Below are positions 26,301-33,603 of a stretch of DNA of 64,000 bases, one piece after another (the stretch's first letter is position 1; the number at the start of each line of letters is the position of its first letter). Source of the stretch: Nocardia terpenica (lineage in GTDB: Bacteria; Actinomycetota; Actinomycetes; Mycobacteriales; Mycobacteriaceae); contig NZ_JABMCZ010000001.1 of NCBI RefSeq assembly GCF_013186535.1, forward strand, positions 558,001-622,000, in the 5' to 3' direction. A model generated the notes under the pieces. That model saw only the letters and a list, made by a program, of their open reading frames with translations, made no database searches and was not told the origin of the DNA. A program made the position numbers and the translations under genes.

Positions 26301-29300
26301 GCGGCGGCGCCACCGTCGACGCCGCGGCGCTGGGCGAGTTCACCGAGCAGATCACCGGCCGCGACGGCGTGCTGGCCACCGCGGCGCGGGTCGTGCTCGA
26401 GCAGCTCGGCCTCGCCGACGAGGCGACCGCGCCGGAGGCGACCGAGGAGTCGCTGGTCGACCTGGTCTCGGCCGAATTGGGTTCGGACTGGCCGCGTTTG
26501 GTGGCGCCGGTGTTCGACGGGCGCAAGGCGGTGCTGATCGACGACCGCTGGGCCACCGCCCGCGAGGATCTGGCCCGGCTGTGGCTGGGCAACGACGCCG
26601 ACGTCGCCGACCTGCCGGTCGACGGCTACCTCGGCGCGGGCGATGCCGTTGCGGCGCAGGCGAACTGGTGGCGTGCGCGGGCGATGTCGGAGGCCCGCTC
26701 GGTGCTGGCCGGGGCGTACGAACGCATCGCCGCGGCCGCGACCACCGCCGAGGCCGGGGCCTGGTCCTCGGATATCGCGGTGATCACCGGCGCGAGCAAG
26801 GGTTCCATCGCGGCGGCCGTCGCCGGACGCCTGCTCGGCGGCGGCGCCACGGTCGTGGTCACCACCTCCAAGCTGGACGACGGACGGCTGGGCTTCTACA
26901 AGCGGCTCTACCGCGAGCACGCCCGCCACGGCGCGGCGCTGTGGGTGGTGCCCGCGAACATGGCCTCGTATCAGGACATCGACGCGCTGATCGACTGGGT
27001 CGGCAACGAGCAGTCCGACAATGCCGGTGGCGCCAAGGTTCTCGTGAAGCCCGCGATGACCCCGACGCTGCTGCTGCCGTTCGCCGCGCCGCGGGTGGCG
27101 GGCTACCTCTCCGACGCGGGCGCCCGCGCCGAGATGGAGATGCGGGTGCTGCTGTGGTCGGTGGAGCGGCTCGTCGGGGGCCTGTCGGCGCTCGGCTCCG
27201 ACCACGACGTGGACGCGAAACTGCATGTGCTGCTTCCGGGTTCGCCCAACCGCGGCATCTTCGGCGGCGACGGCGCCTACGGCGAGTCCAAGGCGGCGCT
27301 GGACGCGGTGGTGGCCAAGTGGCGGGTGGAGAAGTCGTGGTCGCAGCGGGTCACCCTGGTGCACGCGCTGATCGGCTGGGTGCGCGGCACCGGGCTGATG
27401 GGCCACAACGATCCGCTCGTCGCCGCGGTCGAGAAGGCCGGTGTGCACACCTGGTCCACGCCGGAGATCGCCGACGAGCTGCTCAAATGGTGCACCTCGC
27501 GGGCCCGCCTGATCACCGCCTCGGGCCCACAGCAGATCGACCTGACCGGCGGCCTGGCCCGCGCCAAGCTGGACCTGTCGGCGCTCGCCAAGGACGCCGA
27601 GAACGAGTCCGCCGATGGTGACCGTCTGCCCGGCGATAGCGACCGTCTTCCCGGCGAAGGCCGGGACCGGACCATTCCCGCCCTGCCCGCGCCGCCCACG
27701 CAGACCTCCGCGCTGCCGGTGCCCGAATGGGGCCCGGTGACAGCGGATCTGCGCGACATGGTGGTCATCGTCGGCGCCGGGGAGCTCGGGCCCTACGGGT
27801 CGGCGCGCACCCGCTTCGAGATCGAGGTCTCCGACCGGCTGTCGGCGGCGGGCGTGCTGGAGCTGGCCTGGACCACCGGCCTGGTCACCTGGGAGAACGA
27901 CCCCAAGCCGGGCTGGTACGACACCGAAACCGGGGACTACGTCGAGGAATTCGAGCTCGCCGACCGGTATCACGATGCGGTGGTGCAGCGCTGCGGCGTC
28001 CGCCGCTACGGCGACGACGGCGCCATGGTGGACAACTCCGCGCCGCTGCTCACCTCGGTGTTCCTGGACAAGGATCTGACGTTCGTGGTCCACGGTGAGG
28101 CCGAGGCCCGCGCGTTCCACGCCGCCGATCCCGAGCACACGGTCGTCAGCCCGGTGCCCGGCAGCGGCGACTGGCGGGTGATTCGCAAGGCGGGCACCGA
28201 GATTCGGGTGCCGCGCAAGGCGAAGCTGTCGCGGACCGTCGGCGGCCAGATCCCGGCGGGCTGGGATCCCACCCGGTGGGGCATCTCGCCGGATATGGCG
28301 GGCTCGATCGACCGGGTCGCGCTGTGGAACATCGTCTGCACCGTCGACGCGTTCCTGTCCTCCGGGTTCAGTCCGGCCGAGTTGATGAGCTGGGTGCACC
28401 CGGCGCTGGTGGCCAACACCCAGGGCACCGGCATGGGCGGCATGTCGTCGATGCGCTCGCTGTACATCGACAACCTGCTCGGCGAGCCGCGGGCCAACGA
28501 CATCCTGCAGGAGGCGCTGCCGAACGTGGCGCTGGCGCACGTGGTGCAGTCCTATGTCGGCAGCTACGGCGGGATGATCCATCCGGTGGCGGCGTGCGCG
28601 ACGGCGGCGGTGTCGGTCGAGGAGGGCGTGGACAAGATCCGGCTCGGCAAGGCCGAACTCGTGGTCGCGGGCGGCTTCGACGATCTGGGCATCGAGGGCA
28701 TCGTCGGCTTCGGCGACATGTCGGCCACGGCGGACTCGGCGGCCATGAGCGCCAAGGGCATCAGCGACCGGTACTTCTCCCGGGCCAACGACCGCCGCCG
28801 CGGCGGCTTCGTCGAATCGCAGGGCGGCGGCACGATTCTGCTGGCGCGCGGTGACGTGGCGCTGGAGATGGGCCTGCCGGTGCTCGGCGTGGTGGCCTTC
28901 GCGCAGTCCTTCGCCGACGGCGTGCACACCTCCATTCCCGCACCGGGATTGGGCGCGCTGGGCGCGGGCCGCGGCGGCGCGGAGTCCCGGATGGCGGTCG
29001 AACTGCGCAAGCTGGGCGTCACGCCGGACGACATCGCGGTGGTGTCCAAGCACGACACCTCCACGGCCGCAAACGATCCCAACGAGTCCGAGCTGCACGA
29101 GCGGCTGGCCGCGGCGATCGGGCGGTCCGCGGGCGCACCGCTGTTCGTGGTCTCGCAGAAGTCGCTCACCGGGCACGCCAAGGGCGGTGCGGCCGCGTTC
29201 CAGCTCATCGGCCTGTGCCAGGTGCTGGAGCAGGGCGTGGTTCCGCCGAACCGCAGCCTCGACTGCGTCGACGACAAGATGGCCGAGTACCCGCACCTGG

Positions 29301-29671
29301 TGTGGGCGCGTGAGCCGCTGCGGTTCGGAGATCGGTTCGCGCTCAAGGCCGGTCTGGTCACCTCGCTCGGCTTCGGCCACGTCTCGGGCCTGCTCGCGAT
29401 CGTGCATCCGCAGGCGTTCGTGGCGGCCATCGACCCGCAGCGCCGGGCCGACTACCAGCGCCGCGCCGAAGAGCGCCGCTTGACCGGCCGCCAGCGCTTC
29501 GCCGAGGCCATGTGCGGCGGCGCCCCGCTCTACGAGCGTCCCGCCGACCGCCGCCTGGGCGGAGAAGGCACGTCCGCCAAGCGAATTCGCCAGCTGGAGG
29601 CCGACATCCTGCTCTCCGACGGGGCCCGGCTGAGCGCCGACGGGGTGTACAGCGCGGCGCCGGAAGCCTGA
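20339..29671 (+). CDS. fas: type I fatty acid synthase, multifunctional
   Basis: A 3110-residue synthase that makes long-chain acyl-CoAs for membrane lipids and as mycolic acid precursors. Domain order by recognised motifs, residues approximate: acyltransferase GHSQG (160); FMN enoyl reductase (430-640; LAGMTPTTVDAK and GGGIGTPERA); MaoC-like dehydratase DHNPIH (1262); malonyl/palmitoyl transferase GHSVGEYNA (1470); ACP with the pantetheine serine probably in DGVSSRRNQ (1840); ketoreductase VITGASKGSIAAAV (2147); ketosynthase Cys in VAACATAAV (2750) with His in SKHDTSTA (2903) and LTGHAKGG (2942). The frame is open back to 20234, but TTG 20339, behind AGAAGGAAG, gives MTINE..., which resembles the mycobacterial N-terminus (MTIHE...). 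The next gene encodes its activating phosphopantetheinyl transferase. Confidence 0.97.
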   Translation: MTINESTGAGSRARVARVAGGATDNRIKSSLLDRLLAGETYALAFGGQGARWLGELEEIGRDSALEPELTALVNEAAAKLEPIAAQLLVVRPVGFDPVAWMLEDDLADPDAGEVSAAPPEQVLRSAAVSMPGVFLTQVAALRALRLQGLDPAAHAPVAMIGHSQGLLAAEAARTHGARDAELLALAQMIGAAATLVARRRGLIPVGERSPMVAVSNVDPEQLREVVAEVSQGVDAQAAVVVSIRNGRRRAVLSGTVTQLERVRRRCAEINAEQTRDRDAKRRGGAVFAPVFEDVDVEVAFHHPALTDTVDLVVGWANQCGVDADTAARLTRAILVDPVDWVGTVEAAVAAGAHWVLDLGPGDLLSRLTQGSLRGTGVGIVAASTRPGQRNLFTPGAAPEVAPAWSAFAPQPVRLPNGRIVVETAFTRLTGRSPILLAGMTPTTVDAKIVAAAANAGHWAELAGGGQVTEQIFADRVAELKRLLHPGRAVQFNSLFLDPYLWKLQLGGKRLVQRSRAAGAPFDGVVVTAGIPELEEAVALIGELTEIGIEHVAFKPGTVAQIRAVLRIADEVPDYPVITHIEGGRAGGHHSWEDLDDLLLETYAELRNRPNVIVCVGGGIGTPERATEYLTGEWSVAHGYPAMPLDGVLVGTAAMATLEATTAPEVKRLLVQTPGTPDWVAAGTATGGMASGRSQLGADIHEIDNSASRTGRLLDEVAGDADAVAARREEIIEALNRTAKPYFGDVAAMTYREWLRRYVELTVGLDRRRDFDCGTDLGDAITEATRSVWLDITWRDRFAEMMRRTESRLHPADRGEIPTLFADDEAFEDPAEALTALAEHYPDAAETVLHPADVSFFVALCKTPGKPVNFVPVVDRDVRRWWRSDSLWQAHDPRYSADQVCVIPGTVSVAGITRADEPVGELLDRFEQNTAFALMRDGVTPKAVDGRRRAEVTAGIIDIVLAAPDVAWAGRTTVNPIHRLGDRFEWTVDDKGAVHPPTGATLTPTQGPDTDHAYVELTVPLLGRDAVRIRMTVPTSVYNGGAPVVTEADAEEAMSALLAVAAGRTLPEVKSAGGIHVAHVNLAWTPDLIADHAGVTGAGLPPTLSTIGRTVPDVLVGACWPAVFAVLGAARTDDGASVIEGMLDLVHLDHRIELMHELPDSHAVLTVRAESGAVVDTDMGRVVEVRVTVGVMRDHGLDTPAVATLVERFAIRGRNGEGVLADPPRAAGTVSEQAQDTPRRRRRDVTVTAPRAMAAFAEVSGDHNPIHTSDSAAKLAGLGSPIVHGMWLSAAAQHVVSAVDPESALPARTLTAWTTRFLGMVRPGADIDVRVERIAVDRGGEIVEVSCRTGGDLVMTATGRLAAPKTVYAFPGQGIQTKGMGLDARSRSKAAKQVWDRADKHTRAALGFSILAVVRDNPTYLKARGVEYRHPQGVLHLTQFTQVAMATLGVAQVAELREAGAFVEGAMLAGHSVGEYNALAAVAGVLPLEAVLEVVFQRGSAMHELVPRDAQGRSDYRMAAIRPSQIGLPDAEVVDYVAAMAERAGEFLEVVNLNLRGAQYAIAGTVKGLEELEADIERRRAEFGGKRAFILVPGIDVPFHSTVLRKGVPEFRHKLDELLPQNLHPEVLAGRYIPNLVPRPFSLERDFIAEIAAYVPSEPLARVLADFEDWAARPAELCRVVLIELLAWQFASPVRWIETQDLLFGDVADGGLGVERFVEIGLAATPTVANLAANTLKLPQFATAKVEVLNIEREAGVVYSTDTDPAVVDEPEETVAEAVPAAASPAAAPVAAPAAAAGPRPDDIPFTAADATRVLIALWTKLRLDQIGPVDTIEGLCDGVSSRRNQLLVDLGSELSLGAIDGAADADMGALSVTVERLARTYKPFGSVLSDAVNDHLRKVFGPSGRRPAAVAERVKKVWQLGDGWAHHVTAEVSLGTREGASVRGGDLGGLVSGGLADGAAVDSAIDAAVQAVAARRGVSVALPAAGGGGGATVDAAALGEFTEQITGRDGVLATAARVVLEQLGLADEATAPEATEESLVDLVSAELGSDWPRLVAPVFDGRKAVLIDDRWATAREDLARLWLGNDADVADLPVDGYLGAGDAVAAQANWWRARAMSEARSVLAGAYERIAAAATTAEAGAWSSDIAVITGASKGSIAAAVAGRLLGGGATVVVTTSKLDDGRLGFYKRLYREHARHGAALWVVPANMASYQDIDALIDWVGNEQSDNAGGAKVLVKPAMTPTLLLPFAAPRVAGYLSDAGARAEMEMRVLLWSVERLVGGLSALGSDHDVDAKLHVLLPGSPNRGIFGGDGAYGESKAALDAVVAKWRVEKSWSQRVTLVHALIGWVRGTGLMGHNDPLVAAVEKAGVHTWSTPEIADELLKWCTSRARLITASGPQQIDLTGGLARAKLDLSALAKDAENESADGDRLPGDSDRLPGEGRDRTIPALPAPPTQTSALPVPEWGPVTADLRDMVVIVGAGELGPYGSARTRFEIEVSDRLSAAGVLELAWTTGLVTWENDPKPGWYDTETGDYVEEFELADRYHDAVVQRCGVRRYGDDGAMVDNSAPLLTSVFLDKDLTFVVHGEAEARAFHAADPEHTVVSPVPGSGDWRVIRKAGTEIRVPRKAKLSRTVGGQIPAGWDPTRWGISPDMAGSIDRVALWNIVCTVDAFLSSGFSPAELMSWVHPALVANTQGTGMGGMSSMRSLYIDNLLGEPRANDILQEALPNVALAHVVQSYVGSYGGMIHPVAACATAAVSVEEGVDKIRLGKAELVVAGGFDDLGIEGIVGFGDMSATADSAAMSAKGISDRYFSRANDRRRGGFVESQGGGTILLARGDVALEMGLPVLGVVAFAQSFADGVHTSIPAPGLGALGAGRGGAESRMAVELRKLGVTPDDIAVVSKHDTSTAANDPNESELHERLAAAIGRSAGAPLFVVSQKSLTGHAKGGAAAFQLIGLCQVLEQGVVPPNRSLDCVDDKMAEYPHLVWAREPLRFGDRFALKAGLVTSLGFGHVSGLLAIVHPQAFVAAIDPQRRADYQRRAEERRLTGRQRFAEAMCGGAPLYERPADRRLGGEGTSAKRIRQLEADILLSDGARLSADGVYSAAPEA

Positions 29672-29691
29672 CGCCCGCCGGGGTAGTCCCT

Positions 29692-29718
29692 GGCCCCGGC
29701 ATGCTTTTGGCCGGGGCC
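29692..29718. repeat. hairpin repeat element, copy after fas
   Basis: A perfect 9-bp stem (ggccccggc / gccggggcc) encloses the loop atgcttttg. It lies 20 bases after the fas stop. The same core (GGC-atgctttt-GGCC) occurs at 30342, 32575, 32690 and 36519, always next to gene ends. It may act as a transcription terminator or processing signal, and it belongs to a dispersed repeat family. Confidence 0.75.
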
Positions 29719-29737
29719 TTCCCCAAAACCACACTCG

Positions 29738-29781
29738 CATATCAGCGCAACTCGTGTGCACACACGGGTTGCGCTGATATG
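29738..29781. promoter_or_regulatory. 44-base near-perfect palindrome between fas and acpS
   Basis: The arms CATATCAGCGCAAC and GTTGCGCTGATATG are exact reverse complements. After a single mismatch the dyad continues inward through CGTGTG/CACACG, leaving a two-base centre, so 20 of 21 pairs match. It is AT-containing, unlike the GC-rich hairpin just upstream, and is followed by no T-run. It lies about 50 bases before the acpS start. It is most likely a regulator-binding site (possibly for a lipid-responsive TetR protein) or an RNA structure in the fas-acpS transcript. Confidence 0.6.
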
Positions 29782-29832
29782 TTGCAGCCGATTCGACGAG
29801 TACTTCCCCAGAGGGTGAGGAGCTTTCACACC

Positions 29833-30258
29833 GTGACGATCCTCGGCATCGGCCTGGACTTGGTGACCATCTCCGAGTTCACCGAACAGCTCGAGCGGGC
29901 CGGAACCACCATGCTCCGTGAGAGTTTCACCGCGGGCGAGCGGCGGTACTGCCAGAGCAAGGGCGCCGACCCGGCCCGCAGCTTCGCGGCCCGCTGGGCG
30001 GCCAAGGAGGCCGTGCTCAAGGCCTGGGCGTCCTCCCGCTTCGCCCGCCGCCCCCAGATCGGCGACAACCCCTACCCCCTCATCGAGGTGGTGAACGACG
30101 CCTGGGGCCGCCCGAGCATCAAACTCCACGGCCTGGCCGCCGAATTCCTCCCCCGCGCCCGCGTCCACCTCTCCATCACCCACGACGGCGACACCGCCGC
30201 CGCCATGGTGGTCCTGGAAGACCCAGGCGAACTGGCCGACCTCATCGACCACCCGTAG
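29833..30258 (+). CDS. acpS: holo-ACP synthase (4'-phosphopantetheinyl transferase)
   Basis: A 141-residue AcpS-type enzyme that transfers phosphopantetheine from CoA to the ACP domain of Fas. GTG 29833 is chosen because the protein then starts MTILGIGLDLVTISEF, the standard N-terminus with the metal-binding Asp9; GGTGAGGAG lies upstream. The second motif is FAARWAAKEAVLKAW with Glu59. The frame is open much further upstream, but that part encodes low-complexity sequence over the hairpin repeats. Position directly after fas is conserved in mycobacteria. Confidence 0.93.
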   Translation: MTILGIGLDLVTISEFTEQLERAGTTMLRESFTAGERRYCQSKGADPARSFAARWAAKEAVLKAWASSRFARRPQIGDNPYPLIEVVNDAWGRPSIKLHGLAAEFLPRARVHLSITHDGDTAAAMVVLEDPGELADLIDHP

Positions 30259-30341
30259 CCCCCCGCCGATCGCCCCCCGCTTTGCCCGCCATTGTCGGCT
30301 CGGCTTGCCCGCCGGTCGGCCCCGGCTTACCGCCGTTCGTT

Positions 30342-30367
30342 GGCCCCGGCGGGCTTTTGGCCGGGGA
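30342..30367. repeat. hairpin repeat element, copy after acpS
   Basis: Left arm ggccccggc (30342-30350), loop gggcttttg, right arm gccgggga ending at 30367. It is the same family as 29692 and is preceded by degenerate partial copies (cggctcggcttgcccgcc, cggccccggcttaccgcc). It lies between the convergent ends of acpS and the TetR gene, where a bidirectional terminator is expected. Confidence 0.65.
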
Positions 30368-31081
30368 CTACAGTTGGGGGTCGCGTTGGCCGCCGGTGCG
30401 TGATTCCTTTTCGGCGACAAGGAGATACGCGACCATGAGGCGCTTGAGTTCGCCGACGGCGGCCTCGTGGCTGAGGCCGTCCTGGACCGAGAAGTTCATC
30501 ATCGAATACACCACGTGCACCAGTACCTGGGCCATCATCGAGCGGCGGGCGCGGGGGGTGCGCGGCATCAGTGGGCGCAGCATCTGCTGCACCACCTCGG
30601 CGAACTCCTTCTCGTGGATGGCCCCGGTGGCGCGGGTGGAGGGCGTGGACTGCATGGCCAGCCACACCTCGCGCCGGGACGGGTCGGTCATCCACAGGTC
30701 GGCCAGGTGGTCGACGAGCTTGTTCATGTGCCGCAGCCAGTCCATCGACGGGATCTCGCCGTGGAAGTCGGCCAGTTCCTGCGAGACCGCCACCAGGTCC
30801 TGCCTATTGAGCTCGCAGACGATCACGTACTTGTTGGCGAAGAACTGGTAGAGGGTGCCGATCGGCACCTCGGCGCGCGCCGCCACCTCCTCACAGGTGA
30901 ACGACTCGAATCCGACCTCCACCAGGAGCTCGCGGGACGCCTGCAGCAGCGCGTCGAATTTGCGCTTGCTTCGCTCCTGGGTGGGACGGCGCCGGGGCAT
31001 CAGCTCCTGTGGGTCGTCCTGCAGCTCCAACGCCGGATCCGGACGTCGGGTCGACCTCGTTGCCGCGCGCGCTTCCACCAC
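30368..31081 (-). CDS. TetR-family transcriptional regulator
   Basis: A 237-residue repressor-type protein. The helix-turn-helix is at about residues 55-85 (FTCEEVAARAEVPIGTLYQF then FANKYVI), followed by an all-helical ligand domain (LADLWMTDPSRREVWLAMQS). The first 27 residues before MPRRRPTQERSKRK are basic and disordered; ATG 31000, with AGGAG just upstream, is an alternative start giving 210 residues. It is inserted between acpS and the DUF7159-like gene, where mycobacteria have no TetR gene, so a role in fas/acpS control is possible. It does not look like mycobacterial FasR. Confidence 0.85.
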   Translation of the reverse strand: MVEARAATRSTRRPDPALELQDDPQELMPRRRPTQERSKRKFDALLQASRELLVEVGFESFTCEEVAARAEVPIGTLYQFFANKYVIVCELNRQDLVAVSQELADFHGEIPSMDWLRHMNKLVDHLADLWMTDPSRREVWLAMQSTPSTRATGAIHEKEFAEVVQQMLRPLMPRTPRARRSMMAQVLVHVVYSMMNFSVQDGLSHEAAVGELKRLMVAYLLVAEKESRTGGQRDPQL

Positions 31082-31229
31082 AGTCTCAGGCTAGCGGTAG
31101 CGACACGCGGATGACACGCGGCTGCGCCGGTCGACTGCCGTTTCGTTGTCGGTCATGACCCATCCGCGCCGGATGTGGTGACGAACACATACCGAGTATG
31201 CGTACCTCTACGTGGCGGAAGGCGTAATT

Positions 31230-32561
31230 GTGGTAGCTCGATCCGTGGTGACTTTAGGCGTTTCCACCGAGCGCGGCACCGTGCACGCGGTGGCGCTGAC
31301 CGATGAGGGCAAGCTGCCCGACCGGGTATTGGTCCAACGGTCGCTGCGAATAGGCGGCGACGGCCGGTCGGATCTGGCACGTGCGGTCGAGGCCGTGCTG
31401 GAACTGCTGTCCGACGAGATCGGCCCCGACCGGGAAATCGGCGGGGCCGCAGTGGTTTACCGGGACCCGGCCGAGCGGCGGACCATCGTCACCGGCCTGG
31501 CGGACGGCCCGTGGCGAGCCGCCTCCATGGTCTCGGCCAAGACCGCGCACCTGGCCCTGGCCCGGGCGATGACCTGGGCCGACGAATTCGATCATCTGGT
31601 CGTCTGCGAGGTGGCGCCCGGATACCAGACGTTCACCCTCGTCGCACCCGAGCGCGACCGGGTGCTGGCCTCCCACACCACCACCAGCGCCACGGTGAGC
31701 AAGGAGACCATCCGCCCCGCGGCGACGGCGGCGTGGGACCAGTTCGACGCGGCCGGTGTGCGGCCGGATGCGGCGGTGCTGATCGGCTCGGCGGCCAGCC
31801 TGCCCGCGGTGGCCACGGTGCTGTCCAGCGGCTTCGGCGCGCCGCTGGTGCCGTGCCAGATCGCCACCGTCGCGACGGCCGCCGGCGCCGCCCTGGTGGT
31901 GGAGGTGGCCGAGGAGACGGAGGCCGTGCCGGAGCAGTCGGGGCGGACCCGCCGTACGGCCGCGCTGTTCGCCGCGGCCAGCGTGCTGGCGGGCGGCCTG
32001 GTGGGTGGCGGGTTCTACGTCACCGCCAACCACTCCCGGTCGGTCACCGCCTCGCGGCACGCCGATACCCGCGTCGCGGCCGATATCCAGCGGGTCCCGG
32101 CGGCCGTGCCGCTCCCGCAGCCGGAGTTCGGGCCCGCGCCCGAGGCGTCGCCGCCGCCCGGCGACGCGATCGCCGACACGGACTCGTCCGCGGCCCCCGA
32201 CGTGGTGACGGTCGACCCCGCCACCGTGAACTGGGGCTCGTCGGGCGAGGGCCAGCGCCTCGGGGTGCGCGGAAGCGACACCGCCCCTTCGGATTCCGAG
32301 GCGGCCAAGGCTCCGGACAAGCCGCAGCCGCAAACCGATTCCGCCGCGTCCGCGCCCGCCCAGGCCGCCCCCGGCTCGGGCGCGCCCGCCCCGGCGACTT
32401 CGGCCCCGATGAATCCCGCCACCGCACCCAACGGGGCCCTGCTGTTCCCCGGCGAGTCCGCCCCACCCCAGTTCGGCACCGCCGATTTCGACCACTGGTG
32501 GGACAACCACTGGCATTTGGTGATGCAGTGGGTATCGGGGATGACTACGCCTCGCACGTGA
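31230..32561 (+). CDS. DUF7159-like membrane protein with proline-rich exported tail
   Basis: A 443-residue protein. GTG 31230 is preferred over 31212 because GGAAGG lies 7 bases before it. Residues 1-225 form an ASKHA-like globular domain (VVTLGVSTERGTVHAVAL...; IGGAAVVYRDPAERR) typical of a mycobacterial/nocardial family I tentatively name DUF7159. A membrane helix follows at about 240-258 (ALFAAASVLAGGLVGGGFYV), then roughly 180 residues rich in Pro, Ala and Asp. It ends in a small motif (FDHWWDNHWHLVMQWV). Topology suggests a cytoplasmic sensor domain and a cell-wall-side tail. Function unknown. Confidence 0.7.
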   Translation: MVARSVVTLGVSTERGTVHAVALTDEGKLPDRVLVQRSLRIGGDGRSDLARAVEAVLELLSDEIGPDREIGGAAVVYRDPAERRTIVTGLADGPWRAASMVSAKTAHLALARAMTWADEFDHLVVCEVAPGYQTFTLVAPERDRVLASHTTTSATVSKETIRPAATAAWDQFDAAGVRPDAAVLIGSAASLPAVATVLSSGFGAPLVPCQIATVATAAGAALVVEVAEETEAVPEQSGRTRRTAALFAAASVLAGGLVGGGFYVTANHSRSVTASRHADTRVAADIQRVPAAVPLPQPEFGPAPEASPPPGDAIADTDSSAAPDVVTVDPATVNWGSSGEGQRLGVRGSDTAPSDSEAAKAPDKPQPQTDSAASAPAQAAPGSGAPAPATSAPMNPATAPNGALLFPGESAPPQFGTADFDHWWDNHWHLVMQWVSGMTTPRT

Positions 32562-32574
32562 GTGGGTGGCCTGT

Positions 32575-32716
32575 GGTCCCGGCCAAAAGCGTGCCGGGAC
32601 CATAGGTTTGGCGTGCCGGGTCCAGGTTTGGGACGCCGGGGCCGTGGGTTTGGCACGCCGGGCCATTGGCTTCCGGCGTGCTCTCCCATGTTTCCGGCAT
32701 GCTTTTGGCCGGAAAC
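32575..32716. repeat. two inverted hairpin repeats flanking a degenerate array
   Basis: One element (32575-32601, ggtcccggc-caaaagcgt-gccgggacc) is in reverse orientation and one (32690-32716, gtttccggc-atgcttttg-gccggaaac) is forward. Both have perfect 9-bp stems. Between them are degenerate units of the type GTTTGG(C/G)(G/A)YGCCGGG, repeated about three times. The block separates the convergent ends of the DUF7159-like gene and bcp. Confidence 0.7.
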
Positions 32717-32720
32717 CCGC

Positions 32721-33194
32721 CTACACCGACAGGTCGCGGCGCAGCTTGGCGACGTGGCCGGTGGCTCGGACGTTGTACTGGGCCAGGGCGATTGTGCCCT
32801 GCTCGTCGACCAGGAAGGTGGAGCGGATGACGCCGGTGATCTTCTTGCCGTACATCATCTTCTCGCCGTAGGCGCCCCAGGCGGTGAGGACCTCGCGGTC
32901 GGGGTCCGACAGCAGGGGGAAGGTCAGCTTCTCGTTGTCGCGGAACTTGGCGAGCTTGGCGGGCTTGTCGGGGGAGATGCCGACGACGTCGATCCCGGCC
33001 CCGCCGAGCTCCGCCAGGCTGTCGCGGAAATCGCACGCCTGCTTGGTGCAGCCGGGGGTGCTGGCGGCCGGGTAGAAGTACACGATCACCTTCCGGCCGC
33101 GGTAGTCGGCGAGCGACACCGGCTTGCCGTCGGCGTCGGGGAGCGTGAACTCGGGGGCGGCGTCGCCCGGACTGAGTCGCTGGTTCTCGGTCAT
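32721..33194 (-). CDS. bcp: thiol peroxidase, BCP/PrxQ family
   Basis: A 157-residue thioredoxin-fold peroxidase that reduces hydrogen peroxide and organic peroxides in the cytoplasm. The active site TPGCTKQACDFRD has peroxidatic Cys49 and a probable resolving Cys54, five residues apart as in PrxQ enzymes. ATG 33194 gives MTENQRLSPGDAAPEFTLPD, the usual start; the longer frame to 33281 is not supported. bcp beside fas-acpS and DUF3618 is the arrangement found in mycobacteria, so this block is ancestral. Confidence 0.93.
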   Translation of the reverse strand: MTENQRLSPGDAAPEFTLPDADGKPVSLADYRGRKVIVYFYPAASTPGCTKQACDFRDSLAELGGAGIDVVGISPDKPAKLAKFRDNEKLTFPLLSDPDREVLTAWGAYGEKMMYGKKITGVIRSTFLVDEQGTIALAQYNVRATGHVAKLRRDLSV

Positions 33195-33305
33195 GACCAA
33201 GCACGGTAATCGACAGAGGTGACAGCGACCCGCCCATCCCGGTCCCGGATAGACTCGACCACCAGCGGCTAGGGTCGACACACCGACGAATACAGGAGAT
33301 CAAGG

Positions 33306-33530
33306 GTGGCGAAGAATACCGAGAGCATCGAACGGGACATCGAGGTCGCGCGCAATCGACTCGCGAACACCCTCGACGAGCTCGCGGTGCGGGCCGATCC
33401 GCAGCGGATCGCCGACAAGACCAAGCACGCCGTGCTGGCGAAGCTCAACGAGCCGAAGGTGAAGTACGGCCTGATCGGCGCGGGCGCCCTGGTCGTGCTG
33501 CTGATCGGGGTGAAGATCGTCCGCCGCTGA
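33306..33530 (+). CDS. DUF3618 small membrane protein
   Basis: A 74-residue protein starting at GTG 33306 behind AGGAGA. The N-terminus IERDIEVARNRLANTLDELAVRADP is the DUF3618 signature, and a C-terminal membrane helix (YGLIGAGALVVLLIGVKIV) ends in basic residues. It is divergent from bcp with 111 bases between, the same arrangement as in mycobacteria. The function of the family is unknown; it probably tethers a helical hairpin to the inner face of the membrane. Confidence 0.85.
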   Translation: MAKNTESIERDIEVARNRLANTLDELAVRADPQRIADKTKHAVLAKLNEPKVKYGLIGAGALVVLLIGVKIVRR

Positions 33531-33554
33531 GGGCCAGGACCGCCGTTCTACGAA

Positions 33555-33585
33555 ACACCCGGTGTGGCTGTGCCACACCGGGTGT
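33555..33585. terminator. strong bidirectional terminator hairpin
   Basis: A perfect 14-bp stem (acacccggtgtggc / gccacaccgggtgt) with loop tgt. It lies between the convergent ends of the DUF3618 gene (33530) and the secreted excalibur gene (33604), so it can serve both strands. Confidence 0.8.
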
Positions 33586-33603
33586 CGTCGTTCACCGGGC
33601 GAA

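Noticed and set aside
20774..29761. A 2995-codon open frame on the strand opposite to fas
   Set aside because: It mirrors the GC-rich third positions of fas and its translation is rich in H, R, G, A and Q without any domain. It is a shadow frame.
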